This document shows positions 44,889-54,179 of a DNA stretch of 64,000 nucleotides, piece after piece (the stretch's first letter is position 1; each line of letters opens with the position of its first letter). The notes under the pieces are model-generated. The model saw only the letters and a list, made by a program, of their open reading frames with translations. It had not been told where the DNA came from and ran no database searches. Position numbers and translations under genes: made by a program. The DNA is from Hydrogenovibrio marinus (GTDB lineage: Bacteria > Pseudomonadota > Gammaproteobacteria > Thiomicrospirales > Thiomicrospiraceae), in the NCBI RefSeq assembly GCF_013340845.1, contig NZ_AP020335.1, forward strand, positions 1,116,001 to 1,180,000, read 5' to 3'.

Positions 44889-46262
44889 GTGACAATTTCC
44901 GCACACAAACAAGAGCTTGATTGGACGCAACGTTATACCAACTTTTTGGACAATGAGGAATCTCGTCCTGCGCGTATCGTTTATCAACGAGACAGAGCGC
45001 GAGTCATTCACTCGGCGGCGTTTCGTCGTTTGCAGGCGAAGACGCAGATTTTTGGTTTGAATGAATCTGACTTCTATCGCACGCGTTTGACGCACTCGAT
45101 GGAAGTGGCGCAAATCGGTTCTGGTTTGGTGGAACAGTTGATTACAGTCGGTGAAGGCAAAGCTTATATGGATTGGTTGCCTTCGTTTTACTTAATTGAG
45201 GCGATTTGTCTGGCGCATGATTTGGGGCACCCGCCTTATGGACACGGCGGTGAAGTGGCATTGAATTATATGATGCGACAACATGGTGGCTTTGAAGGCA
45301 ATGCACAGACCTTGCGCATCCTTTCCCGATTGGGCGAGTATACGCCGAAAAACGGTATCGACCTGTCTAGACGTGCTACCTTGGGGGTGCTGAAGTATCC
45401 TGCAATTTATGACGAGGTGGTGGCGACCAGTAGCGATTATCAAGCTCGGATTAAACAGGAAGATGCATTTGATTTCCGCACATTGGACATGAGCCGCTGG
45501 TATCCGCCGAAAGCAAGTGTGTATCAAGAAGAGCGTGAGCAATTTGAGTGGGTGTTGGGCTTGTTTTCCGATAAAGACAAAGCGCTTTTCACACAACTGG
45601 TTTCCAATGAAAGCCATTTTCAGCACGATTTTCACAAAACGCAATATAAAGCATTCGACACGACCATTATGGAATTGGCGGATGATATTGCCTACGGTAT
45701 TCATGACTTGGAAGATGCTGTCGCGATGGGCATGGTACTTCGTGATCTATGGCAAGCAGAAGTCATGGAGAGCGAGGTCTTTAAACGCTATGCGCTTTGG
45801 GGTGACGAGATGACGACCATGTTGTTCAGCTCTCGCTCCAAAGACCGTAAACATGCCATCAGTAAAATGGTGGGTATTATGGTCGAAAGTATTTTTGTGG
45901 ATGTAAACGAGATTTTCGAGCACCCGTTGTTGCGCTACCAAGCCAAGCTGGGTGAAGCGGAAATGGCCGTGTTGGAGCTACTTAAAAAGTTCGTTTACGT
46001 CCATGTCATCACGTTGCCGGAAGTAAAAGGCATGGAGTATAAAGGGCAATTGATCGTGCTGGACTTGTTCAAGTCGCTGCGTGCCAATCCGGAAGCGTTA
46101 TTGCCTCGTAACACCTATGAGAAACATCAACGTGCTGAGTCTGAAAGGGCGCAGCAAAGAGTGATTTCCGACTATATCGCGGGCATGACGAATACTTATG
46201 CGTCACGCTTGTATGAGAAGTTCTTTACGGCATCTCAAGGTTCGATCTTCGATCGCCTTTGA
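44889..46262 (+). CDS. dgt: dGTP triphosphohydrolase-like protein
   Basis: A 457-residue HD-domain dNTPase releasing tripolyphosphate from dGTP or other dNTPs. HSAAFRRLQAKTQIFG and TRLTHSMEVAQIGSGL supply the first His, CLAHDLGHPPYGHGGE is the HD motif, and ADDIAYGIHDLEDAV the final Asp. It starts GTG or ATG-like at 44889 (GTGACAATTTCC), with GGAACC upstream. E. coli Dgt is 505 residues, so this is the shorter class. Controls dNTP pools, complementing dcd in the same window. Confidence 0.93.
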   Translation: MTISAHKQELDWTQRYTNFLDNEESRPARIVYQRDRARVIHSAAFRRLQAKTQIFGLNESDFYRTRLTHSMEVAQIGSGLVEQLITVGEGKAYMDWLPSFYLIEAICLAHDLGHPPYGHGGEVALNYMMRQHGGFEGNAQTLRILSRLGEYTPKNGIDLSRRATLGVLKYPAIYDEVVATSSDYQARIKQEDAFDFRTLDMSRWYPPKASVYQEEREQFEWVLGLFSDKDKALFTQLVSNESHFQHDFHKTQYKAFDTTIMELADDIAYGIHDLEDAVAMGMVLRDLWQAEVMESEVFKRYALWGDEMTTMLFSSRSKDRKHAISKMVGIMVESIFVDVNEIFEHPLLRYQAKLGEAEMAVLELLKKFVYVHVITLPEVKGMEYKGQLIVLDLFKSLRANPEALLPRNTYEKHQRAESERAQQRVISDYIAGMTNTYASRLYEKFFTASQGSIFDRL

Positions 46263-46271
46263 GTTTAAGTC

Positions 46272-47029
46272 ATGGCGTTTCCTATTTTTGATGCGCATTG
46301 TCATATTATCAGTGAGGGGTTTCCTCTCATTGAAAATCAAGGCTATTTGCCGCCCACTTTTTCAGTAACACAATATTTACAGGAATTATCCCTTACGACT
46401 GGAAAGGAGGAGTGGTGATTTCCGGTTCTTTTCAAGGAAACGATCAAACTTATTTGGTCGATGCGTTAAAACAGCTAGGAAATGGATTTGTCGGTGTAAC
46501 ACAACTTGCTCCTGATGTTTCGGATGAAGAGGTGCTTTCTTTGCATCAGCATGGAGTGAGGGGCGCTCGCTTTAATCTGTATCGCGGTGGTCGAGAGCAG
46601 TTGTTATATATGGTATCGATGGCGCAACGACTTCATGATTTAGTCGGCTGGCATATTGAGTTGTACGTCGATTCAAATCATTTAAAAGAGCTTTCTACAG
46701 CAATACTGCAGTTACCGCGTGTAAGCATTGATCACTTGGGTATGTCTGAGGGCGGCTTAAGGGATTTATTACACTTGGTTGAAAAGGGCGTTCATGTCAA
46801 AGCAACCGGATTCGGACGCGTAAAACTGGATGTGGTAAATGCCATGAAACGCATTCATGAAACAAATCCTAGTGCCCTTATGTTCGGCACGGATTTACCT
46901 TCAACCCGGGCAGAGAGGCCTTATAGTCACAAAGACTATGAATTGGTTTGCGAGGTTTTTAGTGAGAAGGATTTTGGTAAGGTGTTATTTCAAAATGCGA
47001 TGGCATTTTATCGTGTGCAAGATCATTAA
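46272..47029 (+). pseudogene. Amidohydrolase (TIM-barrel) gene split by a frameshift
   Basis: The frame from ATG at 46272 encodes MAFPIFDAHCHIISEGFPLI and runs to TGA at 46418. The rest of the barrel continues in the -1 frame, where translation of the preceding bases gives PYDWKGGVVISGSFQGNDQT and then a normal barrel to 47029 with RVSIDHLGMS and LMFGTDLPSTRAERPYSH. Joined, this is a full-length amidohydrolase of the PDC hydrolase-like class (DAHCH, HLG and GTDLP metal sites). The break is in TTATCCCTTACG near 46386-46396, consistent with loss of one C. It may be a real pseudogene or a sequencing error. The AGGAGG at 46405-46410 could also allow restart at GTG 46412 or 46415, giving two separate short proteins. 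Confidence 0.75.
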
Positions 47030-47049
47030 TTCTTGAGTTAAGGTAGATT

Positions 47050-48321
47050 ATGGGATTTCTTGAAATCGGCCTAATTGTGATTGGGCTCATGGTGCTATCG
47101 ATGGTGGCGCAAGAGCGCCTTAAGATTCCGATGCCGGTTACCTTGATTTCCGTGGTGTTGCTGTTTGCGGTGTTTGGCTATCACATAGAGATCAAAGGTT
47201 CGACTTTTGATTCCATGTTGATGCTGTTGTTGCCATTACTGATTTCTTCCGATGTACTCAACCTAAAGCCAGATGAACTCAAGAAAAACTGGTTGAGTGT
47301 TGTGCTGACGGCCGGCGTAGTGGTGGTAGCATCAGTGATTCTCGGTGTGCTGCTTAAAGCTTATATTTTGCCGCATTACGACTTGAGCATTCCCGCAATG
47401 GTGGCGTTGATGGCGATGGTGGTAGCGACCGATCCGGTAACTGTCTCAGCGGTATTCAGCAATTTCCGTTTACCACACCATTTAAAGTTTATTGCCGAGT
47501 CTGAATCTTTGTTTAACGATGCCAGCGCCTTTGTGATTTTCGGTATTGCGTTAACCATGCTAGCGCAACCGATGTCAGCGGATGAAGTGCTGGTGTTTTC
47601 AGTAGTGACAATTTCTATGTCTCTACTAGTGGGGTTGATTGTTGGAGTTGTTGGTATCTTGTTGCTCAAACTTTCCAATGGCGCACAGACGGAAACTGCC
47701 ATCATTTTATTGGTCGCTTATTTGTCATTCGAGTTTGCAGAGTATTTTGAAGTGGCGGCGATATTCTCACTGGTGGTGTCTATGGTGGTGATGAACGCCG
47801 CGATTTTGTCTGAAGACTCTCGTTTCAATATTCATGCAAATCGTCCGGGGCTGAGGCACAAATTATTCTCGCACTTGAACGACACCTATCAAAACCATCC
47901 GTCTATTGTGCAGTTTCTGGGGTTTGCCGCGCTGTTGGCAAACGTGCTGTTGTATATCTCTATCGGTGAGATTATCAATTTGCATTGTCTGCTGGGTTAC
48001 TGGAAAGAGATTCTTGCGGTGTTTGTGGCAACCAGTTTGATTCGCGCACTGATGATGTGGCGATTCAAAAATACTTCTCACCGAGTTGAGTCAATGGAGA
48101 CAATCTCTTTCGACTGGTGGGTGGTACTGACGTTTGCAGGGGTAAAAGGCGGGTTGTCTATTTTGATGGTGCACATGCTGCCGGAAACTTTTATCTATAA
48201 AGAGCTATTCACAGCGATTATCTTGGGCAATATTATCTTAACGACCTTTGTTTACTCATTGTTGCTGACCGTTTATGTCAAGATGAGGAGGGTATCATTC
48301 TCTTCTCAAGTCGGGTTGTGA
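47050..48321 (+). CDS. CPA1-type cation:proton antiporter
   Basis: A 423-residue inner-membrane antiporter with about twelve spans. MVVATDPVTVSAVF holds the conserved TDP site, and AESESLFNDASAFVIFG the ND pair of CPA1 (NhaP-like) antiporters; a later FAGVKGGLSILMV has the conserved Gly-rich arginine-less form. It should exchange Na+ (or K+) for H+. It may co-operate in ion balance with the Na,K-ATPase-like pump, though the genes are far apart. Confidence 0.9.
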   Translation: MGFLEIGLIVIGLMVLSMVAQERLKIPMPVTLISVVLLFAVFGYHIEIKGSTFDSMLMLLLPLLISSDVLNLKPDELKKNWLSVVLTAGVVVVASVILGVLLKAYILPHYDLSIPAMVALMAMVVATDPVTVSAVFSNFRLPHHLKFIAESESLFNDASAFVIFGIALTMLAQPMSADEVLVFSVVTISMSLLVGLIVGVVGILLLKLSNGAQTETAIILLVAYLSFEFAEYFEVAAIFSLVVSMVVMNAAILSEDSRFNIHANRPGLRHKLFSHLNDTYQNHPSIVQFLGFAALLANVLLYISIGEIINLHCLLGYWKEILAVFVATSLIRALMMWRFKNTSHRVESMETISFDWWVVLTFAGVKGGLSILMVHMLPETFIYKELFTAIILGNIILTTFVYSLLLTVYVKMRRVSFSSQVGL

Positions 48322-48330
48322 GGACTAATC

Positions 48331-49509
48331 TTAGCGAGGCTTTTTCGGCAGGTAGTATTTAGGGGCAACTGCTGGTTTACCTAGCTGGGTAAATCCCCCC
48401 AACCTGGCGGATTTTTGCGTTTGTGCTTGTTGCTGTTTCTTTTGTGTTTGCTGGGTGATTGCCCATTCTCGATGTTCTTGTACCAGTTCTGAATCTGTCT
48501 TTAAACCTGTAAGTGCTTCGATGTTTTGGGGGCGGTAGTCGTCATTGCCAATCGCAATGCACAGATTTCTTTGCCAGAGCGTAAATCCAATACGCCTAAT
48601 GGGTGAGCCTTCAAAGTTGTTCAAAAACTCTTCTTCACTCCAACTCAATAGAGCCAAAAGTGTTGTGGCATCAAGCGGATGTTTTGCTTTTATTTGCTTG
48701 GCTTTAAAAGCCTCTTCTGTTGTGGAATCAGTGAATTTGTTCCATGGGCAAACCAGCTGGCAGTCGTCACATCCATAAATGCGGTTGCCGATAAGCGGCC
48801 GCAGCGCTTCATCAATGGAACCTTGATGCTCTATGGTCAGGTAAGAAATGCAGCGGCGGGCATCGACTTGGTTGTTTGGCAATATTGCTTGTGTTGGACA
48901 CTCATCGATGCAAGCTGTGCAAGGGCCACAGCCTTGTTTTCCAAATGGTGGGTCTGCTGGCAGATCAATGTTGCAATAAAGCTCGCCCAGAAAAAACCAA
49001 GAGCCAGCGCGGGGGTGAATAATCAAACTGTTTTTGCCAATGAACCCAAGACCAGCCTGTTGGGCGATGGGGCGTTCGAGCACGGGAGCCGAGTCGGCAA
49101 AGGCTCGGTAAGTAAAGTCTGGCACTTCTTGTTGGATTTTACTGGCGAGCTGTTGCAAGCGCTTGCGCATGAGTTTGTGGTAATCCTTGTTCAAGGCATA
49201 GCGCGAGACGTAGGCTTTATCGCTGGTTTGCAGTTGCTCGATAGGTGAGTGGGCATCCGCATCATAGTAGTTCATTCTGACACTGATGATAGATTGCGTG
49301 CCCGGCACAAGTTCAGGTGGACGAGTGCGTTTAGTGCCGTGTGCGGCCATGTATTGCATCTCGCCATGGTAGCTTTCTCCCAGCCAATTAAAATAGGCAG
49401 CTTCATAATCAGACAGGTCGGTCGATGAGATGCCGACATCAGCAAACCCTAAGGCTTTACCCCAGCCTTTTATTTTGGTCACCAATTGAGCGTGAGTGGT
49501 ATTTTGCAA
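48331..49509 (-). CDS. queG: Epoxyqueuosine reductase
   Basis: A cobalamin and [4Fe-4S] enzyme, last step of queuosine synthesis in tRNA. It has 392 residues. It starts at TTG with MQNTTHAQLVTKIKGWGKAL, matching the start of E. coli QueG. The ferredoxin-like centres are GCGPCTACIDECPTQAILP and YGCDDCQLVCPWNKF, and RPIAQQAGLGFIGKNSLII is the B12-binding region. The C-terminal 40 residues (QQTQKKQQQAQTQKSARLGG and beyond) are a low-complexity tail, in which KSARLG is encoded by a copy of the dispersed repeat. Confidence 0.95.
   Translation of the reverse strand: MQNTTHAQLVTKIKGWGKALGFADVGISSTDLSDYEAAYFNWLGESYHGEMQYMAAHGTKRTRPPELVPGTQSIISVRMNYYDADAHSPIEQLQTSDKAYVSRYALNKDYHKLMRKRLQQLASKIQQEVPDFTYRAFADSAPVLERPIAQQAGLGFIGKNSLIIHPRAGSWFFLGELYCNIDLPADPPFGKQGCGPCTACIDECPTQAILPNNQVDARRCISYLTIEHQGSIDEALRPLIGNRIYGCDDCQLVCPWNKFTDSTTEEAFKAKQIKAKHPLDATTLLALLSWSEEEFLNNFEGSPIRRIGFTLWQRNLCIAIGNDDYRPQNIEALTGLKTDSELVQEHREWAITQQTQKKQQQAQTQKSARLGGFTQLGKPAVAPKYYLPKKPR
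48397..48415 (-). repeat. 19-bp dispersed repeat, copy 9, inside queG
   Basis: Reverse strand AAAATCCGCCAGGTTGGGG (one T-to-C change), in frame, encoding KSARLG in the tail of QueG. Confidence 0.88.
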
Positions 49510-49813
49510 ATGCTTTCTCTTTAGCGCTAAGTATTGCGCTCATTTTAACGTGTTTGGGCGTGCCTGAATGAAGGATTATTTGTGGTAAAAAAGCCGCAGA
49601 AATAAAATTTTGTTCATTTTAGGGTTTCTTTTTTATACAATTTCTATAAAATGATACCTAATTCATTGAAATAACTATGAAACTAGAATTTAAACAGAGT
49701 GGTTAAGAGTGGCTACTTTGTTGTATTTATTGGAATTTTCTGCATTTTAATGGCGTTTTGAGTCATTTAGCCCTGTTTTTGATAGGGAATTTTGTAGTGA
49801 TAATTCTGTAAAA
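49510..49813. other. Intergenic region between queG and tsaE
   Basis: About 300 AT-rich bases of divergent promoter region. TTAGCGCTAA at 49521-49530 is a perfect 10-bp palindrome. I see no small gene or RNA structure. Confidence 0.45.
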
Positions 49814-50455
49814 ATGCACGACGATTTAAATATGCAAACACCCGAACAGGCATTGATAAAAAATTTAACCGGACGCCTTGATGATGAATCGGCAACGGAA
49901 AAATTGGCAAAGTTGTTTGCAGAGGCGTTGGAAACATTGGCAACGCAGCATGCACAAGAATTGAAAAATCTGCCAGGTTGGGTGGATACTCAGATCAGCA
50001 ACGGCATAGTGGTATATCTGGAAGGGAATCTCGGCGCGGGAAAATCTTTTTTTTCCAGAGCACTGATACAAAGTTTTCTACCTGGACAAAAAGTGAAAAG
50101 TCCGACTTACACGCTGGTAGAAACTTATGAAGGCCCTTTGGGCGAGATACATCATTTTGATTTGTATCGACTTTGTGATCCTGAAGAGCTTGAATTTTTG
50201 GGAATTCGAGATTTATTGAAAACCCACTTTCTTTCTTTGGTGGAATGGCCATCAAAAGGAGCGGGGGTTTTGCAAGGTGCGGATATTGTTGTGCAATTGC
50301 AGCACGCAAGTGAAGCTGAAGACGATAATAAAAACGAAGCGGGGCGACTCTTTACGATCACCCCAGTAACGGATACAGGTGGGCGTCTTGTCAAAAACCT
50401 GGCAGAATTGATGAAAAATTCTGGCATGGTATTTGGTTCGCAAGGTGTTGAATGA
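49814..50455 (+). CDS. tsaE: tRNA threonylcarbamoyladenosine ATPase TsaE, with an inserted repeat
   Basis: ATPase partner of TsaB/TsaD in t6A tRNA modification. It has 213 residues against about 150 in E. coli. The Walker A is GNLGAGKSFFSRALIQ, with SPTYTLVETYEG and IHHFDLYRL following. The extra length is in two places: the N-terminus before SATEKLAKLFAEALETL, and the section ATQHAQELKNLPGWVDTQIS between that helix and the first strand GIVVYLEGN; a C-terminal tail of about 50 residues also exceeds the family. The middle insert contains a full copy of the dispersed repeat, translated KNLPGW. It heads the block of amidase, mutL, miaA and hfq. Confidence 0.9.
   Translation: MHDDLNMQTPEQALIKNLTGRLDDESATEKLAKLFAEALETLATQHAQELKNLPGWVDTQISNGIVVYLEGNLGAGKSFFSRALIQSFLPGQKVKSPTYTLVETYEGPLGEIHHFDLYRLCDPEELEFLGIRDLLKTHFLSLVEWPSKGAGVLQGADIVVQLQHASEAEDDNKNEAGRLFTITPVTDTGGRLVKNLAELMKNSGMVFGSQGVE
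49965..49982 (+). repeat. 19-bp dispersed repeat, copy 10 (G type), inside tsaE
   Basis: AAAATCTGCCAGGTTGGG, then T instead of the last G. In frame, read KNLPGW, in a segment that TsaE proteins usually lack. Confidence 0.9.
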
Positions 50456-50471
50456 AGAATATGGAAAAACG

Positions 50472-52043
50472 ATGGGTAATGCCATGACCAGAAAAATGCA
50501 GTCACACGGAAAGTCATCTTTTATCGCGATGCTGATTATGTTTTTGGCATTGGTTTATACGTCAAATGCGATGGCAGCGGCAACGTTGTCTAAAATTCGC
50601 GTTGGGCAGACCAATGAAAAAACTCGCATAGTCTTCGATATCAAACACAATCATTCATTCAAAATCAGGAAGTTGGAAAACCCTTCCCGTATCGTCGTAG
50701 ATTTCTACAAAGCAAAAAATGATGTCAGCTTCAAGCAGATGAAGTTTCTTGATCCTAGACTGGGATCGATTCGTCTTTATGACAAAAAATCCAAAGTTCG
50801 TGTCGTATTGGACTTAAGAAAAGATTACGAATACAACTATTTCACGCTTGGCAAAAACAAATCAGGTGCTGAAAGGGTGGTGGTAGATGTCACCAAAACG
50901 CTAGCTAAAAAAGCAGTGGTAAAAGCGAAATCTGTTAAAAAGCCTGAAGTTAAACAGGTTGCAAAAGCAAAACCGGTTGCCAAGCCTGCAAAACCCGTCA
51001 AAGTTGCCGTTAAAAAAGAAGTGGTGAAAGCCAAGCCAGCGGTTGCAAAGCCGAAGGTTCAGTCGGCAGAGAACAAAAAACAATTTAAGCCTAAAGCAAA
51101 AGACATTGCTGAAGAACAAAACACGCAAAATGTGATGAACGCTGGAAGCTCGGTGTTTGATCCTAGAAACAAAGATTTGATCGTTGCGATTGATCCTGGT
51201 CACGGTGGAAAAGATACCGGTGCGATTGGGGTTCACGGCATTTATGAAAAGAATGTTGTGTTGGCGATGGCGAAAAAGCTGAAAAAATATATTGATGACC
51301 AGCCAGGAATGCATGCGGTTTTAACGCGTGACCGAGACGTATTCATTCCATTGGCAAAACGTGTGCGTTTGGCGCACAAAATGAATGCGGATATTTTTAT
51401 TTCTATTCATGCGGATTCCTTCCCGGATAGAAGCGCGAGAGGCGGTTCGGTTTATGTGTTGTCAACTCGCGGCGCGAGCTCGGTGATGGCGCGTATTTTG
51501 GCGAAATCTGAAAATGCTTCTTTGAATGATATTAAATTGAAAGGGCGTGATTCTGACGTAGCGTTCGTGTTGTCTGACTTGTCTCGCGAAGCCAATATTC
51601 GTGCGAGTCGTAAATTGGCAAGAACGGTTCTGGGTTCAATGGGACGTTCGGTAAAACTGCATAAACACAGTGTACAGGCGGCAAACTTCGCAGTATTGAA
51701 GTCGATAGATATGCCTTCGATGTTGATTGAGACGGCTTTTGTTTCCAACCCGTCAGAAGCAAGAAAACTAACGAATAATCATTTTCAAGATCAAATGGCG
51801 CGCTCTATTGCAATGGGTGTGACTAAGTTCGTTCGCAATAATGGCGATGAACCACGTTGGGGTGAAAAATTGTATTTGCATTACCGAGTTCAGCGTGGTG
51901 ACACCTTGTCTGAAATTGCCGCAAACTACAAAATTTCAACGCGTGAGTTGAAGAGAATCAACAAAATCAAAAAAGCAGATCAGCTTTATGTAGGCAGAAG
52001 ATTGCGTATTCCGGTTTCGGATAGTGTGGTTGCCTCGTTGTAA
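50472..52043 (+). CDS. amiC: N-acetylmuramoyl-L-alanine amidase, AMIN-Amidase_3-LysM
   Basis: A periplasmic zinc amidase that cleaves septal peptidoglycan at cell separation. It has 523 residues from the ATG at 50472. A signal peptide (cleavage after AMA) is followed by an AMIN domain (about 35-125), a long Lys/Ala/Val/Pro-rich linker (about 130-210), the Amidase_3 domain (DPGHGGKDTGAIGVHGIYEK with His and Glu, later SIHADSF and LIETAFVSNP), and a C-terminal LysM (YRVQRGDTLSEIAANYKIST). The start overlaps nothing: it lies 16 bases after tsaE. E. coli AmiC lacks a LysM; AmiB-like genes in other gammaproteobacteria carry one, so the exact paralogue is open. Confidence 0.92.
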   Translation: MGNAMTRKMQSHGKSSFIAMLIMFLALVYTSNAMAAATLSKIRVGQTNEKTRIVFDIKHNHSFKIRKLENPSRIVVDFYKAKNDVSFKQMKFLDPRLGSIRLYDKKSKVRVVLDLRKDYEYNYFTLGKNKSGAERVVVDVTKTLAKKAVVKAKSVKKPEVKQVAKAKPVAKPAKPVKVAVKKEVVKAKPAVAKPKVQSAENKKQFKPKAKDIAEEQNTQNVMNAGSSVFDPRNKDLIVAIDPGHGGKDTGAIGVHGIYEKNVVLAMAKKLKKYIDDQPGMHAVLTRDRDVFIPLAKRVRLAHKMNADIFISIHADSFPDRSARGGSVYVLSTRGASSVMARILAKSENASLNDIKLKGRDSDVAFVLSDLSREANIRASRKLARTVLGSMGRSVKLHKHSVQAANFAVLKSIDMPSMLIETAFVSNPSEARKLTNNHFQDQMARSIAMGVTKFVRNNGDEPRWGEKLYLHYRVQRGDTLSEIAANYKISTRELKRINKIKKADQLYVGRRLRIPVSDSVVASL

Positions 52044-52134
52044 GATAATAACTCCTGAGTATTCTCGGCTACCCCATTCCCTTGGGACGTCGAGGTCTTG
52101 CTTCTCGATCATTTGTCCTGGTCGAGCGCTTTTT

Positions 52135-52160
52135 AAAGACCGTTTAGCGGTCTTTTTTTT
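52135..52160 (+). terminator. Intrinsic terminator after the amidase gene
   Basis: AAAGACCG and CGGTCTTT around TTTAG, followed by a run of Ts. Confidence 0.85.
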
Positions 52161-52318
52161 TCGCATCATTAAAAGGTATCCGCATTGTGGTTGGCAGGTA
52201 ATCACATATTATTTCAAGGTTAGAAGCTGTATAATTGCTCGCATTATTTGGACTTTTTTTAACTTTGAATTTGGCTTAAATCGTTTTGCAAAAAGAATCC
52301 TCACTTCACGCTTCAAAT

Positions 52319-54175
52319 ATGCATTCATCACGATCATTTGATAGAGAAATTGCGCTTTTACCTAACCATTTGGCAGATCAGATTGCTGCCGGTGAAGTGG
52401 TTGAAAGACCCGCTTCGGTGGTAAAAGAGTTATTGGAGAATGCTCTGGATTCGGGCGCTGACCATATCGAAATTTACATTGAAGAGGGTGGCGAAAAACG
52501 TATTACCGTTGTAGATAACGGTTGTGGCATCCGTAAGGAGCAAATGGTGTTGGCGGTGAGTCGGCATGCCACCAGCAAAATTGCCAATTATGAAGATTTG
52601 TCTGCGGTTTCTACTTTGGGGTTTCGTGGAGAAGCCTTGGCGAGTATCAGCTCTGTTTCACGGTTTACTTTAACGACCTGTCATTATCAAGATAAGCACG
52701 CTTGGAAATTGGTTGGAGAGGGAGAGTCTGGTTGGCAAGATATCCAACCAGCGGCTCACCCAGTTGGAACCTGCATTGAAGTCTGTGATTTGTTTTTCAA
52801 TACGCCTGCGCGTAAAAAATTTTTAAGGACCCCAAGAACGGAATTCTCTCACATTGATGAGTTGGTTAAGCGAGTGATGCTCAGTCGTCCTGATGTGTCG
52901 ATGAAGCTTGTACATAACAACAGCGTTGTTCGCCAAGTGCAGGCGGTAGAGGACTTGTCTGCTCTAAAAGTTAGGTTGAAGCATTTGATGGGCGCGCCAT
53001 TCGTTGAGCAGTGTTTTGATATGGATTTTGAGGCGCAAGACATTCGATTGAGTGGATGGGTTGGATATCCTACTTTTAACCGTGCGCAGACCGATATGCA
53101 ATATTTGTTTGTGAACGGTCGCATCGTTCGCGATAGGTTGTTGTCTCATGCCGTAAAACAGGCTTATGCAGATGTGCTTTATCATGGCCGCCATCCTGCT
53201 TATTTATTGTTCGTCGAAATTCCCTTCGAGATGGTGGATGTGAATGTCCATCCTGCAAAATACGAAGTGCGGTTTGCCAACGGACGTTGGGTATACGATT
53301 TCTTACGTCGATCTGTTCGTGAGATTGTCACCAAGCCTGTTGGAGTTGGTAACGCGCCCGGTAAGGCATTGAATGTACCACAGCAGGATGCAACAAAAGA
53401 GCAAGGCTACCAGGCGTCAATGTCATTTCAGAGTTATGACTCGACGCCAGTGGCAAACGAACAAAATACCTTTGAGCCCAAATCTGTATTTGAATCTAGA
53501 GCTGATTATCAGCCAGGCTATACACCAGCATTTTCAGAAATGACGAGCAGCTATACCTCTGAAGAAATCGCTAGGGATAGTGCGCAAACACCTCATGTGC
53601 TTGGGTACGCAAAAGCACAAATCAAAGGGGTGTTTATTCTTGCTGAAAATGCACAAGGCTTGGTATTGGTAGACATGCATGCCGCTCATGAGCGTATTGT
53701 CTACGAACGTATGAAAAAACAGTGGGAAGTCGATCGTCTGATTTCGCAGCCTCTGTTAGTGCCGATTGTGATTGCGATGGAAAGTTCTCAATTAAAGACT
53801 TGGCAGGGCTTTGAGTCCGATTTTCAGCGTTTGGGATTTGAGATGGAACCATTCGGTCCAGAGCAGTTGAAAGTAACCGCTGTGCCAGCATTATTGGCGA
53901 AATCGGATGTAACGAATTTGATTCATGACATGATTGCGGACTTTGCGGTAGTGGGAGAGTCTCAAGTCGTCGAGGAGAAAATTAATGCGATTTTATCCAC
54001 CATGGCATGTCATGGCTCTGTCAGAGCAAACAGACAGCTGACGCTTGAAGAAATGAATGCATTATTACGAGATATGGAAGCAACAGATGCCTCAGCGCAA
54101 TGTAATCACGGTCGCCCGACTTGGGTGCAGCTTTCTATGGAACAGTTGGACTCACTTTTCATGAGAGGGCAGTAA
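52319..54175 (+). CDS. mutL: DNA mismatch repair protein MutL, endonuclease type
   Basis: A 618-residue GHL ATPase. The N-terminus has LPNHLADQIAAGEVVERPAS and ENALDSGADHI, TLGFRGEALASI and VDVNVHPAKYEVRF. The C-terminal domain has DMHAAHERIVYE, fitting the metal-dependent nicking motif DQHA(x)2E(x)4E with Met for Gln, and ACHGSVRAN and CNHGRPTW. This points to a MutL that nicks DNA itself, as in bacteria without MutH and Dam-directed repair. I start it at ATG 52319; no convincing ribosome site is seen at either candidate. The linker between about 345 and 430 is disordered. Confidence 0.95.
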   Translation: MHSSRSFDREIALLPNHLADQIAAGEVVERPASVVKELLENALDSGADHIEIYIEEGGEKRITVVDNGCGIRKEQMVLAVSRHATSKIANYEDLSAVSTLGFRGEALASISSVSRFTLTTCHYQDKHAWKLVGEGESGWQDIQPAAHPVGTCIEVCDLFFNTPARKKFLRTPRTEFSHIDELVKRVMLSRPDVSMKLVHNNSVVRQVQAVEDLSALKVRLKHLMGAPFVEQCFDMDFEAQDIRLSGWVGYPTFNRAQTDMQYLFVNGRIVRDRLLSHAVKQAYADVLYHGRHPAYLLFVEIPFEMVDVNVHPAKYEVRFANGRWVYDFLRRSVREIVTKPVGVGNAPGKALNVPQQDATKEQGYQASMSFQSYDSTPVANEQNTFEPKSVFESRADYQPGYTPAFSEMTSSYTSEEIARDSAQTPHVLGYAKAQIKGVFILAENAQGLVLVDMHAAHERIVYERMKKQWEVDRLISQPLLVPIVIAMESSQLKTWQGFESDFQRLGFEMEPFGPEQLKVTAVPALLAKSDVTNLIHDMIADFAVVGESQVVEEKINAILSTMACHGSVRANRQLTLEEMNALLRDMEATDASAQCNHGRPTWVQLSMEQLDSLFMRGQ

Positions 54176-54179
54176 TTAG

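Noticed and set aside
44697-45113. Reverse-strand open frame over the dgt start
   Set aside because: Lies opposite the conserved dgt sequence and resembles nothing; a shadow of the real gene.
46385-46418. Programmed -1 frameshift in the amidohydrolase
   Set aside because: No slippery heptamer in the right frame at the break; a one-base loss explains the sequence more simply.
50396-50406. AACCTGGCAGA in tsaE, resembling the dispersed repeat
   Set aside because: Only 11 bases match, and both the CCC side and the TTTT side are missing. A chance or unrelated match within coding sequence.
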